Source of the DNA: JBCBKZ01 sp039026975
GTDB lineage: Bacteria; Bacteroidota; Bacteroidia; J057
Assembly (NCBI GenBank): GCA_039026975.1
Contig: JBCCLI010000389.1
Span: forward strand, 1-6,218
Reading direction: 5' to 3'
Length of the DNA: 6,218 nucleotides
Part shown: piece by piece, positions 5,331-6,218 of the stretch
Position numbering within the stretch: the first letter of the stretch is position 1
How the letters are laid out: each line of letters begins with the position of its first letter
Position numbers and translations under genes: made by a program
The notes under the pieces: model-generated
Databases searched by the model: none
The model's input: only the letters and a program-made list of their open reading frames with translations
Told to the model about the DNA's origin: nothing

Positions 5331-6187
5331 AAGCGCATAAAGAGGTATTTGGGATTGAGAGGATGTGTCGAGTATTTCAGATAAGCCGTAGTAGCTACTA
5401 CAAATGGCTAGGGTATCCTATCTCAGCTAGGGCCCAAGAGAATGAGCGGCTCACCGTTGAGATCAGGAGGATATATGAAGAACACAAGGGGATATACGGC
5501 TCTGCGAAGATACATGATCAGCTGTGTAAAGAAGGCTATACGATCTCTGAGAATAGAGTTGCCAGACTGATGCAAGAGGCTGGTTTAAAGAGTATTACAA
5601 GGAAAAAGGCCTTTAGAGTATCTACCACAGATTCTGATCACAATGAAGCTGTGTGTATGAATATTCTTAATAGAGTCTTCAAGATGGAAGCTCCTTCTAG
5701 GGCATGGGTCTCTGATATCAGTTATATCCCTACTGCGCAGGGCTGGCTATATTTGACTATGATCATGGACCTGTATGACCGTAAGATTATTGGATGGTCA
5801 TTAAGTGAGGGACTCAGCGCAGAGGAGACTACCATTCAGGCCTGGAAGATGGCTTGCTCAAATAGAGCAGTAGGAGAAGGAATGATTTTCCACTCAGACA
5901 GAGGGATACAGTATGCAGCTGAGGCCTTTAGAGACTTACTCCCTGAGCAAGTCAGACAGAGTATGAGCAGAAAGGCCAACTGTTGGGATAATGCTGTAGC
6001 GGAAAGTTTCTTTAAGATTCTCAAGTCAGAACTAGTCAATCATGTTAGCTTTTCTTCTAGAGAAATGGCTAAGAGAGAAATCTTCATCTTCATTGAAATA
6101 TGGTATAACAGACAAAGAACCCATTCAACATTGGGATACATGACCCCAGAGGAATTTAGTCAACAATTTTATTCATCTTGCGCTTAA
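5327..6187 (+). CDS. IS3-family OrfB, DDE transposase
   Basis: A 286-residue catalytic part of the transposase, which excises and inserts the element through a circular intermediate in this family. An HTH_21-type domain (about residues 38-95; IYEEHKGIYGSAKIHDQL) precedes an rve/RNase H-fold core. The likely triad is D130 (in WVSDISYI), D191 (in HSDRGIQY) and E226 (in NAVAESFFKILKSEL). The last two are separated by 34 residues, as in the DD(34-35)E group, and a lysine at 233 sits seven residues after the glutamate. The C-terminal RTHSTLGYMTPEEF segment is also typical. It can start by reinitiation at the ATGA overlap with orfA, but the active form is probably the OrfAB fusion. It ends 31 bp before the IS end. 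Confidence 0.95.
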   Translation: MKAHKEVFGIERMCRVFQISRSSYYKWLGYPISARAQENERLTVEIRRIYEEHKGIYGSAKIHDQLCKEGYTISENRVARLMQEAGLKSITRKKAFRVSTTDSDHNEAVCMNILNRVFKMEAPSRAWVSDISYIPTAQGWLYLTMIMDLYDRKIIGWSLSEGLSAEETTIQAWKMACSNRAVGEGMIFHSDRGIQYAAEAFRDLLPEQVRQSMSRKANCWDNAVAESFFKILKSELVNHVSFSSREMAKREIFIFIEIWYNRQRTHSTLGYMTPEEFSQQFYSSCA

Positions 6188-6193
6188 CTAATT

Positions 6194-6218
6194 TGTCCAC
6201 CTTTTCGGGGGTAGTCCA
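6194..6218 (-). repeat. Right inverted repeat of the right-hand IS3 element
   Basis: Read inward on the minus strand it starts TGGACTACCCCCGAAAAGGT and pairs with 4957-4981. The last base of the window is the last base of this repeat. Confidence 0.75.

Larger units (their letters stand above)
4957..6218 (+). mobile_element. Complete IS3-family element, 1262 bp, ending at the window edge
   Basis: The ends are imperfect inverted repeats starting TGGA: left from 4957, right ending at 6218, with about 19 of 25 positions matching and shared blocks ACCCC and AAAAGGT. Between them are two overlapping genes with the IS3 plan: a small HTH orfA, a slippage site and a DDE orfB. Length, gene order and termini fit the IS3 family. 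OrfB resembles the IS3/IS51 group (ERMCRVFQISRSSYYKW), although the group call is tentative. All coding parts are intact and the element could be active. It is inserted in the coding sequence of the surface-protein gene on its left. The right flank is outside the window, so a target duplication cannot be checked. Confidence 0.9.

Noticed and set aside
5836..6039. 67-codon minus-strand open frame
   Set aside because: It is antisense to the catalytic part of orfB and has no recognisable features.

Overview
The window looks like accessory DNA from a member of the Bacteroidota. The main evidence is a C-terminal type IX secretion (T9SS) sorting domain and a secreted parallel beta-helix protein of a kind common in that phylum. 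In support, the intergenic DNA is A+T-rich and most genes lack clear Shine-Dalgarno sites. About three quarters of the window is insertion sequence (IS) DNA, and the host genes that remain are damaged.

Left part (1-3060): an IS3-family element on the minus strand, probably IS407-like, has been split by a complete IS21-family element (248-2824). The IS21 element has 50-bp inverted repeats, intact istA and istB, and a 5-bp target duplication CCAGT. Removing it and one duplication copy restores an uninterrupted 88-codon orfA with a standard A_AAA_AAG frameshift site leading into orfB. The orfB runs off the left edge of the window.

Middle part (3061-4956): about 110 bp of unrelated sequence lies next to the IS3 end. 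Then comes a minus-strand gene for a secreted right-handed beta-helix protein with a near-regular 26-residue coil repeat. It appears to have lost its C-terminus, since no sorting domain follows. Upstream of it lies the 3' end of a second surface-protein gene, which keeps its last ~163 codons, including a T9SS type A sorting domain. The 5' part of that gene is cut off by another IS.

Right part (4957-6218): a complete second IS3-family element with both inverted repeats, an HTH orfA, a DDE orfB, an ATGA overlap and an A_AAA_AAG slippage site. The window ends on the last base of this element.

No defence system, CRISPR array, RNA gene or novel enzymatic system was seen. The value here is in the order of events: an IS nested in an IS, and two surface-protein genes cut down by IS insertion or rearrangement.
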